Shown: in pieces, positions 63,589 through 64,000 of the stretch
Layout of the letters: each line of letters starts with the position of its first letter
Position numbering within the stretch: the stretch's first letter is position 1
NCBI GenBank assembly: GCA_014871385.1
Contig: CM026427.1
Location: 15,074,930-15,138,929, forward strand
Reading direction: 5' to 3'
DNA length: 64,000 bases
From: Ceratodon purpureus
Taxonomy: Eukaryota; Streptophyta; Bryopsida; Pseudoditrichales; Ditrichaceae
Made by a program: the position numbers and the translations under genes
Notes under the pieces: generated by a model
Told to the model about the DNA's origin: nothing
The model's input: only the letters and a program-made list of their open reading frames with translations
Databases searched by the model: none

Positions 63589-64000
63589 TTCGTTTCGTTG
63601 GGTTGGAGGACGGACGTTGGGTGCAACGGGAAGGTATGACGTCATGTGCATTGGGTTTCGAGTTTCGAGTTTTAACTCCCGGCAGAATGGATTTCTTCTG
63701 GTTCTTTTTGGGGTGTTGTTGGGTTCTGTTTTTTTTTTTTTTCCTTCTTTCTTTACTTTTCTTTTCTTTTCCAGTATTAATGGAGAGTGACAACAAAAAT
63801 GGTTTAGAAGAGTTGCGTATTTTCTTTTCTTTGAAAGACTTGTGTTTTTTTGTTTACATCTTTATGAGTGGATATAAGTGGATGTAGAGATTTTGAAATT
63901 GTGTGGTTATTTAGGTGAAGTAATTGCATGATAGAGGGAAAAAAAATGATTTGGAATAAAATGTTAGAATTATGGTTTTTTTTAATGAAAAAATTAATGT

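Larger units (their letters stand above)
61919..64000. other. Upstream of the LEA_2 gene, minisatellite-rich
   Basis: Probable 5' UTR and promoter of the LEA_2 gene near 61919-62400, followed by simple repeats listed separately and a T-rich end after 63728. Long open frames at 62955-63796 on both strands are artefacts of an 11-bp repeat. The right edge is AT-rich and featureless. Confidence 0.5.

Noticed and set aside
62955-63796. Long overlapping open frames on both strands (up to 223 codons, Ser/Pro-rich or Asp/Gly-rich)
   Set aside because: They are produced by the 11-bp minisatellite, whose period not divisible by three keeps several frames open; flanking parts show no domain.

Overview
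The window looks like nuclear DNA of a land plant, most likely a seed-free plant such as a moss or another bryophyte. The genes are intron-rich with short GT-AG introns. One encodes a plastid RNA-polymerase sigma factor, which requires a photosynthetic eukaryote. The autophagy gene ATG6 and a LEA_2/NHL-type membrane protein have plant-type architecture. Intergenic DNA is long, AT-rich and full of degraded repeats. The assignment to moss is an inference from gene style, not from a diagnostic sequence.

Left part (1-21 kb): ATG6/Beclin-1 lies on the minus strand in 11 exons (7184 to 3355) that I could join in frame into 531 residues. A 5.35-kb pogo-like DNA transposon follows, with 13-bp terminal inverted repeats, TA target duplication, subterminal ATGACCGCCA-type repeats, a broken DDE transposase and possibly a nested element. 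Next comes a 14-exon minus-strand gene (20904 to 14849) encoding 592 residues with repeated N/D-P-L-D/E-P motifs and a degenerate EF-hand; I do not recognise it firmly.

Middle part (21-46 kb): two near-identical copies of an F-box gene, each with several kb of flank (about 21.96-26.69 kb and 39.77-43.83 kb), plus two decayed copies of the 5' flank (33.3-34.6 and 44.4-45.15 kb), one still carrying the first 15 codons. A pogo/Emigrant-like MITE sits in only one copy, so the other is a natural empty site. Between the F-box units lies a repeat-rich island flanked by two ~1.2-kb sequences in inverted orientation (27.2-28.4 and 37.4-38.6 kb). It holds broken pieces of two host genes, sucrose-phosphate synthase (three exons) and EMC2 (two exons, opposite strand), and three ~60-bp nested palindromes able to fold as a T shape.

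Right part (46-64 kb): a plastid sigma factor of SIG5 type on the plus strand (9 exons, 588 residues), a small secreted glycine-rich protein, a 12-exon gene of 309 residues with a 16-bp microexon and a U12-like intron, and a three-exon LEA_2-type membrane protein on the minus strand. The far right holds 11-bp minisatellites.

The genes do not form a pathway. The main stories are local duplication of the F-box locus, capture or relocation of exon fragments into repeats, and the pogo-family elements. No retrovirus-like element, rRNA, tRNA gene or CRISPR array was recognised.
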